A stretch of DNA of 64,000 bases from Nocardioides astragali. GTDB lineage: Bacteria > Actinomycetota > Actinomycetes > Propionibacteriales > Nocardioidaceae. Where the stretch lies: positions 329,627-393,626 of the forward strand of contig NZ_JAFMZM010000003.1 of the NCBI RefSeq assembly GCF_024436375.1. The letters are read 5' to 3'. The notes beneath the pieces are model-generated. The model saw only the letters and a program-made list of their open reading frames with translations. It was not told the DNA's origin and did no database searches. Shown here piece after piece: positions 1 through 8,912 of the stretch. Made by a program: the position numbers and the translations under genes. Each line of letters begins with the position of its first letter. Position 1 is the first letter of the stretch.

Positions 1-196
1 GGCCCTCGAGGTCGCGGATGACCACCTCGAAAGAGTCCTCGCCGGTAGCGTTGCGCAGCACTGCAGTGCCCTCCGGGCTCGCCTCGGTGCAGCCCGCCAT
101 CAACGTCACGACCGCCGCGGCGACCGCTCCGGCCAGGAGCCACCCTCGCGGGTGGCCCCGGCCGGCCGGCCAACGGCGGTCACTGGCGTACGACAC
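1..196 (-). CDS. Lipoprotein, N-terminal part (cut by window edge)
   Basis: The gene reads leftward from a GTG at 196, preceded by a GAGGA ribosome binding site, and runs off the left edge with no stop. The first 65 codons give a basic N-terminus (DRRW...RGHPRGW), a hydrophobic stretch (LLAGAVAAAVVTLMAGC) and a lipobox ending MAGC. It is therefore probably diacylglyceryl-modified and anchored outside the membrane. The part after the cysteine (TEASPEGTAVLRNATGEDS) names no family. Its start overlaps the end of the metalloprotease gene by 17 bp, so the two are probably co-transcribed and translationally coupled. The function is unknown because most of the protein lies outside the window. Confidence 0.7.
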   Translation of the reverse strand, partial: MSYASDRRWPAGRGHPRGWLLAGAVAAAVVTLMAGCTEASPEGTAVLRNATGEDSFEVVIRDLEG

Positions 197-3100
197 CGTC
201 GTTCCTCGGAGTGGACGTGGGTCCGTCGGACGGCTCGGCGGCGGCCAGTGCGCGGATGACGGGGTGGTGAACCGCCAGCCCGAACGCGAACGTGTTCGGA
301 CTCCCGACGGTCGCCCCATCTGGGACGTCGGGCTCCGCCAAGCTCCAGGCATCGGCACCGACCGCGCCGAGGGCGGCGAGAGCAACGGCGCTGGTCTCGG
401 CCGCGCCGTACCACATCGTGAAGAAGGTCGACTCCCCCGGATCGAGCTCGGGTAGCTGAACGTCGAACAGTGCCCCGTGATCATCGGGACCCAGGTCGGT
501 GAAGAGTCCGACGCCTCCGAGGTCGGTGGCGGGGGACCGGGGATCCGGATCGGCGAAACCGTCGTTGGTCGCGGCGACGACCTCGCGAGGCAGCGCACCA
601 CCCTCGGCATCGATAGTGACGAACTCGCTGAACGCGGTCGGTTCGACGTCCCAGTCCATGACCCGACGGTAGGTGGGGGTCAACGGTCCGTAGTAGCCGC
701 CCAGCAGCCCGCCCAGCGACGACGTGCTGTTGGTGACGGTCACGTCGACGCGGTACAGGTTGGGGGTCTCGGGTGCCGGGACGAAGTCGTGCCGGACCGT
801 CAGCTCTCCCAACGGGCCGGCCCGCACGATGGACGTCCCCGAGTCGTCGTCGAATCCTGCGTTGACGAGGCTCAGGCCCCGCACACCACCCCACGACTCG
901 TTGGCGGAGCCACCGACGTCCCGCCCGACATCGGCAACACCCCAGCCCTCACACTCGCAGCCGGGCGAGAGCGAGTCGGCGTTGGTCGGCATGTACCGCA
1001 GGCCGACGGTCGACGTGCCGGTGCCGGACGAGGCCTCGTAGCCAGGGACGTTGAGGTGCCCCTCCGCGTGGATGCCCAACCGCACGACACCGTTGGAGAT
1101 CGTGGTGTCGACGCGGTTGCCCACCTCGATCGTCAGCAAACCGGTGGCCGAGTCGTTCAGGCTGGTGTTGGCCACGATCACCGACAGGCCGTCGCACACG
1201 CTCGGGTCGTACTCCACGACGGTGGCTGTTCCACTCATCGCAGGCACATCACATGACTGGGGAGCAGTGGCCGGGTCGAGATCGTAGGCGGCAAGGGGCA
1301 GCGTCTCCAGGTCCAGGCCGCCGTCCGTGGCATCGGGTCGCAGGGTGACCAGCACGGTCCGGTCGACGTCGAGGTCGAGCTCTACGAACGTACCTCCGCC
1401 AGGACCAAGCTCCACGGGTTCCACTGCGCTGTCGCCCTCGGCGAGGTGGTGCACGGATTCGACCGGCCGGTTGGCGGTGAGGGACTCGTAGGGTGCGGTG
1501 GCGGGGTTGGGCTCGAGCTCCTCGCGCCAGCGGTCCGTCACGCCCTGGTCGACGCGCCCCGGAATGGCGAGGTCGAGGGTGTACATGTCACGCCACATGG
1601 TCGGCAACCAGCTGGCGGCGTTCGGCGCCACCGCGACCAGTCCATCGCGGATGCTGCCCGACCGGTCGAACTCCTCCCAGACGCTGCGTACAGCATCAAC
1701 GCCTCGGTCATGGTGCAGCCACTCGGCAAAGACGAACGCGCCGTACTGGCGGTTGGTCGAGGACTCCCACGCCATCAGGTCCTTGGTCGGCTGCTCGAGG
1801 AAGAGCTCGATGTTGCGCAGGTACTCCTCCTCGTCGTCCTCGGCGTAGTCGCCGGGGTAGGCCGCGACCATCTGGTGACTGGCCCACTCGGCCGAGGCCT
1901 CCATCCACCATCCGATGTCGCTCATGCGCCCGAGGCTGCGGTTGTCCAGGATGTCGATGTACTCGTACTGGTACTGGTGCACCAGCTCGTGTCCTGCGGT
2001 CGCGGCCAACGAGTCGTCGTCGCGGTTGAGCAGGATGACCTCGTTGGGGAGGGAGATCGCCCGCCCTTCGATGAGGCCGATGTCCATGAACGCCTCGACT
2101 CCCTCGATCGGCTGGAAGCCGAGGACGTCCTCGAGGTGGTCCTGCGCATTCTCGAGTCCGGTCGCGGCGGCGTCGACCTGTGACGGGATGTCACCGCGAG
2201 GTACGTCGTAGTGGTCACTGTTCCAGTAGAGAGTCACCTCTCCGACGTGGATCAGGCAGTCGTAGCCCGCGAACACGAACCCTCGGACCCTGTTGCAGTC
2301 CACGTCGGTGGCTGCGGCCGCCGTGAAGCTCTGGATGCCGGACTGGGTGGGCTCAACCGGCTCGTTCGCAGCGGTCTCGAGGTCCACCGGCGTGATCAGC
2401 TTCTCGGCCTTCGCCCGGTTCTCCGGCGTCATGTCGGGGAGATACTGCAGAGTCCGCCAGGTCCAGACGGTCACCTCCTCCGGTAGCGAGCCTGCGTAGC
2501 GCGGCTGGAGTTCCGGGAGCCGGAGCACGGCCGCGAGCCCCTGCAGGACGTAGGTGTCCACGTCGATGCGATCTGCCGCGAAATCCAGGTCGAGGCGATG
2601 CAGCGGACCGCCGCCGTTGTCGACCACGAGCGGAATGAGGGCGCGAGCAGCGTTGCCGGACGCGTCGACGGCCTCGACGGCGAGCGGGTGCTCCCCGTCC
2701 GGGACCACCGTCGTGTCGATCTGCACGTCGTACGGCGCAGTGTCATCGGTTCCGACCAGGCGACCGCCGAGGGTCACGGTCACCCCGACGACGCCGGAGT
2801 CGTCGGCGGCGTCGGCCGTAACTGCGACCTGACCAAAGACCGTCTCGCCGAAGGACGGAGAAGAGATGGAGACCGTGGGCGCCGTGGTGTCGTCCGGGTC
2901 GCTGGTGGCGTAGGTCAGCTCGAGATGGGGGGCGTTGGCAGTGCCTGGCGCGGCCAAGAACGCACGCGCGGGCATGCCGGCCACCGCAAGGGCAGTGGCC
3001 TCGCCGCGCAGCATGGCTTCGACCGCGGGCAGCGCGTCGATGGTGACGGTCCCGGGATGGGCGGTCGTCGTGGTGGCCGGAGACTGCACGTGCGGTGGCT

Positions 3101-3569
3101 CGGTAGTCCGCACCACGCCCGCCGGAACCGGCGTGTCAGTGGCGAAGAGCGAGAGCTCCGTGGCGGCGTCGAGCGCGTCCACGTGGACCTTCAGCGCGGC
3201 GCCGGTCAGCGTCGCACCCTCAGCGGTGACGGGGATGTCGACCGACATCACAGCCGTGTGGTCCCAACGGCACAGTCCGTTCGCCTTTCCATCGGCCACA
3301 CCGGCCGCGAGCTGACCATCAGGCACGCCGGGTGCGATTTGCTCGAGCGCCGCCTCAGCGGGCCTACCCGCGTTCGGGCACCGACGCTCCGGACGGCCCG
3401 TCATCCCTGCGGGAACGGCGACCGTTCCACCGGACAGCGCAGCCACGCTGGACGAGGACTCGGCCGCTACGGCCGGGACCGTAAGCGCCGCCAGCGCCGC
3501 CACGAGTGATGTGGCGAGCATTGCCCGCGTGAGGCTCTGAGCGCGCCCGTGTCTGCCAAGTCGTTTCAT
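180..3569 (-). CDS. Large secreted gluzincin-type zinc metalloprotease with Ig-like domain
   Basis: A protein of about 1129 aa. I chose the ATG at 3569 because GGGGG lies just upstream and a Sec signal peptide follows at once (MKRLGRHGR, then LATSLVAALAALTVPAVAA). After it come a possible DNRLRE-type beta region, an Ig-like module (TAPTVSISSPSFG..., about 230-320), and a protease domain with HELVH at about residues 527-531 and a second glutamate in WWMEASAEW about 28 residues on, the HExxH...E layout of gluzincins. The C-terminal 400 residues are beta-rich and may be extra binding domains. It is probably secreted and degrades extracellular protein. The substrate is unknown. It lies just outside the left end of the integrated element and is host-like in codon use. 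Confidence 0.75.
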   Translation of the reverse strand: MKRLGRHGRAQSLTRAMLATSLVAALAALTVPAVAAESSSSVAALSGGTVAVPAGMTGRPERRCPNAGRPAEAALEQIAPGVPDGQLAAGVADGKANGLCRWDHTAVMSVDIPVTAEGATLTGAALKVHVDALDAATELSLFATDTPVPAGVVRTTEPPHVQSPATTTTAHPGTVTIDALPAVEAMLRGEATALAVAGMPARAFLAAPGTANAPHLELTYATSDPDDTTAPTVSISSPSFGETVFGQVAVTADAADDSGVVGVTVTLGGRLVGTDDTAPYDVQIDTTVVPDGEHPLAVEAVDASGNAARALIPLVVDNGGGPLHRLDLDFAADRIDVDTYVLQGLAAVLRLPELQPRYAGSLPEEVTVWTWRTLQYLPDMTPENRAKAEKLITPVDLETAANEPVEPTQSGIQSFTAAAATDVDCNRVRGFVFAGYDCLIHVGEVTLYWNSDHYDVPRGDIPSQVDAAATGLENAQDHLEDVLGFQPIEGVEAFMDIGLIEGRAISLPNEVILLNRDDDSLAATAGHELVHQYQYEYIDILDNRSLGRMSDIGWWMEASAEWASHQMVAAYPGDYAEDDEEEYLRNIELFLEQPTKDLMAWESSTNRQYGAFVFAEWLHHDRGVDAVRSVWEEFDRSGSIRDGLVAVAPNAASWLPTMWRDMYTLDLAIPGRVDQGVTDRWREELEPNPATAPYESLTANRPVESVHHLAEGDSAVEPVELGPGGGTFVELDLDVDRTVLVTLRPDATDGGLDLETLPLAAYDLDPATAPQSCDVPAMSGTATVVEYDPSVCDGLSVIVANTSLNDSATGLLTIEVGNRVDTTISNGVVRLGIHAEGHLNVPGYEASSGTGTSTVGLRYMPTNADSLSPGCECEGWGVADVGRDVGGSANESWGGVRGLSLVNAGFDDDSGTSIVRAGPLGELTVRHDFVPAPETPNLYRVDVTVTNSTSSLGGLLGGYYGPLTPTYRRVMDWDVEPTAFSEFVTIDAEGGALPREVVAATNDGFADPDPRSPATDLGGVGLFTDLGPDDHGALFDVQLPELDPGESTFFTMWYGAAETSAVALAALGAVGADAWSLAEPDVPDGATVGSPNTFAFGLAVHHPVIRALAAAEPSDGPTSTPRNDGVVRQ

Positions 3570-3821
3570 TCCAACCCCCGTTAGATTCACGCCGAATGGG
3601 CCGGAGCCTAGGGAGTGAGCCGCGACGAGCGTGTGATTACGGGCAAAGTGGTCCAGACCGGAGCGCACCATTCCGAACGCGGGCGTGGCCTGAGGGTCCT
3701 CCCGCGGCCTCGGCCTAGACCGACGGCGAGGTCCTCAGACCGGTCCTGCGCATGTGGGCTTCCAGGACCGTGAAACGGCGTCTTCAGCATGATGCGGCCC
3801 GTGTCGTGGCTTGGGGTTCTA

Positions 3822-3887
3822 GTTGGTGGGCCTAGGGGGCTTGAACCCCTAACCCCCTGCTTGCAAATTACGAAAAAGCAGGGGGTT
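3822..3887 (-). other. attL: left attachment site with decayed tRNA 3' half
   Basis: The 17-bp core at 3851-3867 is identical to that in tRNA-Ala at 26798-26814. Left of it, read on the minus strand, comes a T-arm-like segment (AGGGG TTCAAGC CCCCT) and an acceptor-like end (AGGCCC ACCA) one base short of a proper tRNA 3' half, as expected for a displaced, unselected remnant. Right of it, AACCCCCTGCTT (3851-3862) is answered by its exact inverted copy AAGCAGGGGGTT at 3876-3887. This 12-bp inverted repeat could be the integrase core-type site or a hairpin. The last shared bases, TTGCAAA, equal the seven-base anticodon loop, so strand exchange probably occurs there. Confidence 0.8.
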
Positions 3888-3915
3888 AGACCGAGTGACC
3901 TGCGAAAACGTGAGA

Positions 3916-3973
3916 CTGTGGGGGACAAATTGCCCCTCTAGGGGACGTTCTTTCCCCCACCAGTCCCCCACAG
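3916..3973. promoter_or_regulatory. Inverted and direct repeats upstream of int (possible arm-type sites)
   Basis: CTGTGGGGGAC at 3916-3926 is inverted exactly as GTCCCCCACAG at 3963-3973. Within this, TTTCCCCCACCAGTCCCCC (3951-3969) recurs exactly at 26679-26697 near the other end of the element. Repeats on both element arms close to the integrase gene are typical of arm-type integrase or excisionase sites. They may also serve as operator for the int promoter, since they lie 42-99 bp upstream of the int start. The role is inferred. Confidence 0.55.
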
Positions 3974-4014
3974 AATGGTCCCGCACTAAAGCGTTATGGG
4001 GTTAGGGTATCAAG

Positions 4015-5226
4015 ATGGCGCGGCGAAGAGGGTTCGGCGAAGTGGAGCGGCGGCGCAGCGCCGCCGGCGTCGTGACCTACCGGGCGCGATACGCGATGCC
4101 CGACGGATCGCGACACTCCCGCACCTTCACGACGAAGATGGACGCCGAGGCGTGGCTCGCCGCCGAGCGGACGCTGGTCGATCGTGAGGAGTGGATCCCC
4201 CCGAAGGCAAGGCAGGTCGCTCAGGAGCAACGCCGGCGCGAGGCCGCCTACAACACCGTCGCCGGGTTCGCCGAGCGGTACTTGGTCGATGGGGGGCTGA
4301 GGCCCAACACGATCAGGACCTACCGGCAGCTCCTGAACACGCGCATCCTCCCCTACTTCGAGGAGATGCCACTCATGGACGTCAGCCTCGCGGAGATCAA
4401 GCAGTGGCGAGCCTCGCTCGACCCGGACGCCGAAGCCGCCAACGCCGCGGCCTACCGCCTGCTGAGAGCGATGCTCCAGGCCGCGGAGGAGGAGGAGCTG
4501 ATCGACCGGGCGCCTCCGAAGATCCGCGGCGCCGGGTCTGCTCCGGTGAGGCGGGTCGCCGTCCCGGCCACCTTGGACGAGATCGCGACGATCATCGACG
4601 AGATGCCCGACCGGTTGAAACTCCTGATCGTCCTCGCTGCCTTCGTCGGCCTACGTCAGGGCGAGCTGCTGGAACTTCGGCGCTCCGATGTCGACCACAG
4701 GTCTGGGTGGATCCATGTCGCCCGCAAGATCGACAAGGACGTCATTGCGGGAGCGAGAGGCGCCTGCCCGAACTGTGGCCGGGCCATCAGCGCGCCCAAG
4801 ACAGCCAGCAGCGTACGCACGGTGCACGTTCCGCCGCCGTTCCTCCCGATGCTTCAGGAGCACCTGATCGAGTACGCCGAGCGTGGCCCGACCGGCCTAC
4901 TGTTCCCAGGCGACCGAACCGACCACATGAGCGTCCGCTACCTGATGGACCGCTACCGCCCAGCCCGCGAGGCGGCCGGCCGCCCAGACCTGACCATCCA
5001 CCACCTGCGACACACTGCCCTGACGCTCGCCGGCCAGCACGGCGCCACCGCGGCCGAGCTCCAGGCACGTGCCGGCCACGCCTCCCAAGCAGCCATGGCG
5101 ATCTACCAACACGCCACTCTCGACCGCGATAGGTCGCTCGCAGAAAAGATCGGGGCAACGTACGTCGCGTGGCGCGAGAACCAACCGAAGCCCAAGGGGG
5201 GCCCTCTGGTGGCTGACCCTCGATGA
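4015..5226 (+). CDS. int: Tyrosine site-specific integrase
   Basis: A 403-aa protein with the layout of actinobacterial phage and ICE integrases: an N-terminal arm-binding region (about 1-65), a SAM-like core-binding domain (about 80-180), and a catalytic domain. The catalytic set is visible: Arg214 in GLRQGEL, Lys near 262 in PKTASSVRTVHV, His330/Arg332/His333 in HHLRH, His near 356 in AGHAS and Tyr364 in AIYQH. A single CPNCG motif at about 257 sits just before the Lys strand. It is the first gene inside the left attachment site and very probably catalyses integration into the tRNA-Ala anticodon loop. The excisionase is about 7.5 kb away, with cargo between, which is unlike the usual adjacent xis-int order. 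Confidence 0.93.
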   Translation: MARRRGFGEVERRRSAAGVVTYRARYAMPDGSRHSRTFTTKMDAEAWLAAERTLVDREEWIPPKARQVAQEQRRREAAYNTVAGFAERYLVDGGLRPNTIRTYRQLLNTRILPYFEEMPLMDVSLAEIKQWRASLDPDAEAANAAAYRLLRAMLQAAEEEELIDRAPPKIRGAGSAPVRRVAVPATLDEIATIIDEMPDRLKLLIVLAAFVGLRQGELLELRRSDVDHRSGWIHVARKIDKDVIAGARGACPNCGRAISAPKTASSVRTVHVPPPFLPMLQEHLIEYAERGPTGLLFPGDRTDHMSVRYLMDRYRPAREAAGRPDLTIHHLRHTALTLAGQHGATAAELQARAGHASQAAMAIYQHATLDRDRSLAEKIGATYVAWRENQPKPKGGPLVADPR

Positions 5227-5434
5227 GTCGTCGTGCCCAGAATGGGCGCCCGTCCTGTCAGTGGGACGCGGCTTCAACACGACCGGGGGAGCAGCGATTG
5301 GACGGGCACCGCCTCGCCGTCGTCCATCCAGCTCAGTCGCGCGGCATCTGCTCATTCGTCGCATCGGTGGATGCCGCAAACGACATCGGAGGCTCTGGCA
5401 TCCTGTCCCGGACAGCCAGAACGGGGTAGGGACG

Positions 5435-6685
5435 ATGACGAGCGAATCTGAAGATACTGATCGGGAGCAAGGCGGGAAAGAAGACTGGGACGCCCGGCAG
5501 CGCAAGTTGGAGCTAGCGAAACAGACCTACACCGAAGTGCTTGACGCAACTAAGCATCAGGACGACAAGGTTGGCAGATATCTCGCTGCACTTGCCTTCT
5601 TGACCACCGGCGCGATCGCGCTCCTGTTTCGCGGCGGGATCCTGTCTCGTCAATTTGAATTTTCGGGTAACTATCCGTTTGAACCAAAGCCGCCCCTAAT
5701 TGCCATAGCGGCGCTCGGGTTCTTCGCCTGCGTTTTGCTCTCTGTCGCCCTGCTGCTTCTTTGCTTGAGTACCCCCTTAAGGGTCCCTGGCCAACGACGT
5801 GACGCTTCCAAAAAGGGGAGTTCACTAAGTGGGTCTCGTCTCTTCTTTAGTTATATTGGGGCCGAGCCAATTAGCGAATGGAGGGCCCGTTGGGACGCGC
5901 CCGCCGAAGCGATTCAGGCGGAAATGACAAGCCAGTACTTCACCGAGGCGCATAACCTGGCCGAGCGCGCAAGGTCGAAGTACCAACACACCAACGAGGC
6001 CGCCGCGCTATTCGTTTTCAGTTTGGTTTTTCTGGCGCTCGCTGTATCCCTTACCGTGTACGCTTCACTGCAACCGTCAGATGTAGTTCCGGTGGGGCGA
6101 GGCGTCACTCTCATCGTCGGATTGGTAAGCGCGTTCTACTCGTGGGCGGTGCTTCACAGCCAAGTTGTGCACGAAAAGCAGAGTATGCAGGACTTCGTTG
6201 ACGGGATTAATCGCGTGGATCAGAAGGCGATCTCGCGCAAGGAAGCTACTGGCTCCCTCGCGTGGATGTCAGCTCTCCTCCCCATAGCCCTCGTTCTCGT
6301 GGCTGCCATCGAGGACGACCGAGGAATCCGGACCCTGGCTGCAGTCTTTTTCATCTTTGCCCTGGGCTGGGCCTTTTCTCTCACTCAATCGCGTTGGACC
6401 ACCAAGTGCCCGTCGTGCCGAAGAAGGACTCTGGGACTGGCGCTGATGGGAATCTCCGCGATCGTAGTCGGATTTGCTCTTGGCGGTCCGTTTCAGCTCG
6501 CTCTTTTGCTCGTGTATCCAACGTTTCTATTCATGAGTACCTTGCGAGAAAGTTCAAGGCGCCATCGCATCAGCCAGTACCGACTCGTCGGCGCAGCACC
6601 CGGCGCACACAGCGCGGCCTGCTTGGTCTACTCCCAGCGGGTCGAGCGCCCCGACGCCGCGCCCGAGACTGTCGGGACCCCCTGA
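5435..6685 (+). CDS. Multi-pass membrane protein, SLATT/PycTM-like N-terminal half
   Basis: A 416-aa protein. The frame is open much further upstream, but that part overlaps int and is shadow-like, so I place the start at the ATG at 5435. Residues 1-45 are charged and helical. Hydrophobic segments follow at about 48-67, 87-112, 188-211, 222-243, 275-291, 296-315 and a long one at 333-370. The pattern of a helical cytosolic lead, two membrane helices, a long helical stretch (NLAERARSKYQ) and another hydrophobic pair resembles SLATT or Pycsar PycTM effectors. That is inferred from pattern, not proven. CPSC at 325-328 is an isolated cysteine pair. The gene is AT-richer than host genes. The next gene begins 36 bp downstream with a strong ribosome binding site, suggesting one operon and a membrane-effector role. 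Confidence 0.6.
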   Translation: MTSESEDTDREQGGKEDWDARQRKLELAKQTYTEVLDATKHQDDKVGRYLAALAFLTTGAIALLFRGGILSRQFEFSGNYPFEPKPPLIAIAALGFFACVLLSVALLLLCLSTPLRVPGQRRDASKKGSSLSGSRLFFSYIGAEPISEWRARWDAPAEAIQAEMTSQYFTEAHNLAERARSKYQHTNEAAALFVFSLVFLALAVSLTVYASLQPSDVVPVGRGVTLIVGLVSAFYSWAVLHSQVVHEKQSMQDFVDGINRVDQKAISRKEATGSLAWMSALLPIALVLVAAIEDDRGIRTLAAVFFIFALGWAFSLTQSRWTTKCPSCRRRTLGLALMGISAIVVGFALGGPFQLALLLVYPTFLFMSTLRESSRRHRISQYRLVGAAPGAHSAACLVYSQRVERPDAAPETVGTP

Positions 6686-6721
6686 CAGACTTACCCTTAC
6701 GAGACGAGTTGAAGGAGCATC

Positions 6722-8710
6722 ATGGGCCACAAGTCTGGGGAGCGTCGCTCAACCGGGGCCTCTATCTTGGGTCAGGTCTGGTCGCGCCCGCTGCCACCAG
6801 AAGCGTCGGCAGAGCTCGATCGCTTTGAGTTGAAGCTCCGCGAGCACGGGCGAGCGATCTACCTAAGCACGCCGATCACCACAGGAGAGAAGTTCCTCCT
6901 GTGGCGCCGCGGACACGGCGCAGAGCTGTCGGCGTCAGATTCCGAGTACGCGGCGGAACTCAAGCGACAGGTGATTGACGAGAACGTGCGACGTGTGCGC
7001 CCCCTGCATGCACGCCTCAGCGAGAACTATCCAGAGCGTTGGATCATCGACCCGACGGTCCTCGAGGTGGAGGGTTGGGCGCAGGCGGACTACCACCGCT
7101 TCTGGCTTGAGGTGCTCAGTCGCTTTGTCGAGAGATTGGTTGTCGCCGATGGCTGGTTCTACAGCACCGGCTGCACGCTCGAGTACGCGTTCGCGAGGGC
7201 TCGACATCTGCCCGTTCTTGACGCCGAATTGAGGCCCGTCGAAGCCGCTCGAGCAGTGGACTTGTTGACACTTGCAGCCGACCAGTTGGAGCTCGCCCAT
7301 TTGTCCGGACAGACACAAAGGGAGGTAGCAACTAGCCTCGCGTCGTCGAATGCGGCCAGTCTCACGAGACTGCTCTTGAAGGACGAGAAGTTGGCCGCGC
7401 TCGCGGAGGAACAGAACGTGGCGCTCTTCGCGAGCTTCGCACCTCGAGACCTCGACGTCAGGTTCGCCCTTGGAATCCACCCTGATGAACGTGTTGGCTG
7501 GTCAACAGAGCGAGCAATCGAGCACGTCTTGGCCGGCTCCCGCTCTTCGTCGGTCAACGTACGAAGTTTTCTACCCGGCGAGAGTAAGAGCTCGCCTTTC
7601 TTCTACGGGCTGCAGTCAGTAGACCGGGTTATGGATGTGTTGCGTAAACTCGCGGAGGACGGCTATTACACGATCGTAAACGAGACGATCGATGTTCGTG
7701 ATGGCGGTGTCTCCGGCGTGACCCTCGGTGGAGTCATGGAGTTTGGTCCTGACGACACCCCACGCCTGGTAGAACGGGAGGGCACGACCTCCCTTCCCGT
7801 GGCAGTTGGTCGCCGGCTTCTCTCGAAGGTATATGGCGTTACGCTCGAAATACCTTCAAACCCGGACCACCGTTATGAGTTCTCTGTCCACCCGCGGCGA
7901 GTTGGGCACCGCAGAGGGCACGTCGTCACTTGGGAAACGGAAGCGGTCGTTCCAGTAGAGCTCCTGGCGAACACGTCATGGCCGAATCATTTCAGCCGCA
8001 TGATCGGCGACAAGACTTTCGGGCTGCTGCTGGCACAGTGTGTTGGAGCGTACGTGCCTCGGACAAGAGTCGTGAATCGAAGGGTTGCTCCATTCGACTT
8101 CGGTACAGCGACCGGGACGGGTGAATGGTGGCTGCGGACCGCGCCCGCTCAGCAGACTCCTGGTCGGTTCACGAGCGCCCCAGTTTGGCTCGATCCCTTT
8201 GAACTGCTGCAGAGCGAGGACCGCGACGGCATCGTCGCCAGTGTTCTCGCGCAGGAGGCCGTCGCCGCTGAGTTTTCTGGGGCGACCTCGATGATGACTG
8301 ATGGGTCCTTTGTCATTGAAGGCGTCGCGGGAGTAGGTGACGCCTTCATGCTGGGTGCAACGCCACCTGAAGAATTGCCAGCGCACGTGATCACAGCGGT
8401 TCGAGAATGCCTTGAAGACATCACGGCATCGATTGGCGACGTTCGGCTTGAATGGGCTTTCGACGGCGACGCCGTGTGGGTGTTGCAGATGCACAAACTG
8501 CGCGATGCCCTTCCAGGTGGTGTCTTGAGCCCTGGCGAAGCCGCGGCTTGGATTGACTTCGACCCTGCAAAAGGGCTAGAGGTACTTCGCTCCCTCGTGG
8601 AGGAGCTCCGGGGTGGCGATCGAGGTGTCCGGGTGACAGGCCCTGTAGGCATCACTTCCCATGTGGGAGACCTTCTCCGCCAAGCCGGCATCCCAGGCAG
8701 GTTCGCCTAA
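6722..8710 (+). CDS. Nucleoside-deoxyribosyltransferase-like domain fused to PEP-synthase/ATP-grasp-like region
   Basis: A 662-aa protein with a GAAGGAG ribosome binding site before the ATG. Residues 44-170 look like the nucleoside 2-deoxyribosyltransferase/DUF4406/SLOG superfamily: a first strand YLSTPITTG (48-55), and DGWFYSTGCTLEYAFA (143-158), where Glu154 would match the catalytic glutamate. Residues from about 260 to the end recall the nucleotide-binding half of PEP synthase or PPDK: NVRSF, IVNETIDV.DGGVSGV, FSRMIGDK, IEGVAGVGDAFMLG and LEWAFDGD.VWVLQ (about 576-590). No swivelling phosphohistidine domain or PEP-binding barrel is present. I infer a nucleotide-metabolising or sensing enzyme. 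Its placement between a membrane protein and a TIR-like/phosphoesterase fusion in an island suggests defence. The exact reaction is unknown. Confidence 0.6.
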   Translation: MGHKSGERRSTGASILGQVWSRPLPPEASAELDRFELKLREHGRAIYLSTPITTGEKFLLWRRGHGAELSASDSEYAAELKRQVIDENVRRVRPLHARLSENYPERWIIDPTVLEVEGWAQADYHRFWLEVLSRFVERLVVADGWFYSTGCTLEYAFARARHLPVLDAELRPVEAARAVDLLTLAADQLELAHLSGQTQREVATSLASSNAASLTRLLLKDEKLAALAEEQNVALFASFAPRDLDVRFALGIHPDERVGWSTERAIEHVLAGSRSSSVNVRSFLPGESKSSPFFYGLQSVDRVMDVLRKLAEDGYYTIVNETIDVRDGGVSGVTLGGVMEFGPDDTPRLVEREGTTSLPVAVGRRLLSKVYGVTLEIPSNPDHRYEFSVHPRRVGHRRGHVVTWETEAVVPVELLANTSWPNHFSRMIGDKTFGLLLAQCVGAYVPRTRVVNRRVAPFDFGTATGTGEWWLRTAPAQQTPGRFTSAPVWLDPFELLQSEDRDGIVASVLAQEAVAAEFSGATSMMTDGSFVIEGVAGVGDAFMLGATPPEELPAHVITAVRECLEDITASIGDVRLEWAFDGDAVWVLQMHKLRDALPGGVLSPGEAAAWIDFDPAKGLEVLRSLVEELRGGDRGVRVTGPVGITSHVGDLLRQAGIPGRFA

Positions 8711-8912
8711 CCCTGCTCGTGCCCACGGCTAGGAATCGACTCGCGGTCCCTTGCTGAGCGCCAGGGGTAGCCCGGGCGTACCTTCAGCGTGCTGCTTCTC
8801 CCCGTCGTGGACGGAGGGGAGTGGCTTCCGCGCGACGGCCGCTGGTGGTTACGGGAAGCAGAGCGGCATCCGCCCTCGTGTCACCACTGCTGACTATCGA
8901 TAGGTTGTAACC

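Noticed and set aside
3916..3973. Reading the inverted repeats before int as a terminator
   Set aside because: There is no T-run on either strand, and part of the block recurs at the other island end, which points to recombinase binding.
5069..5434. Upstream extension of the membrane-protein frame overlapping int
   Set aside because: The residues are Arg/Ser/Pro-rich and out-of-frame with the certain integrase; the ATG at 5435 starts the credible protein.
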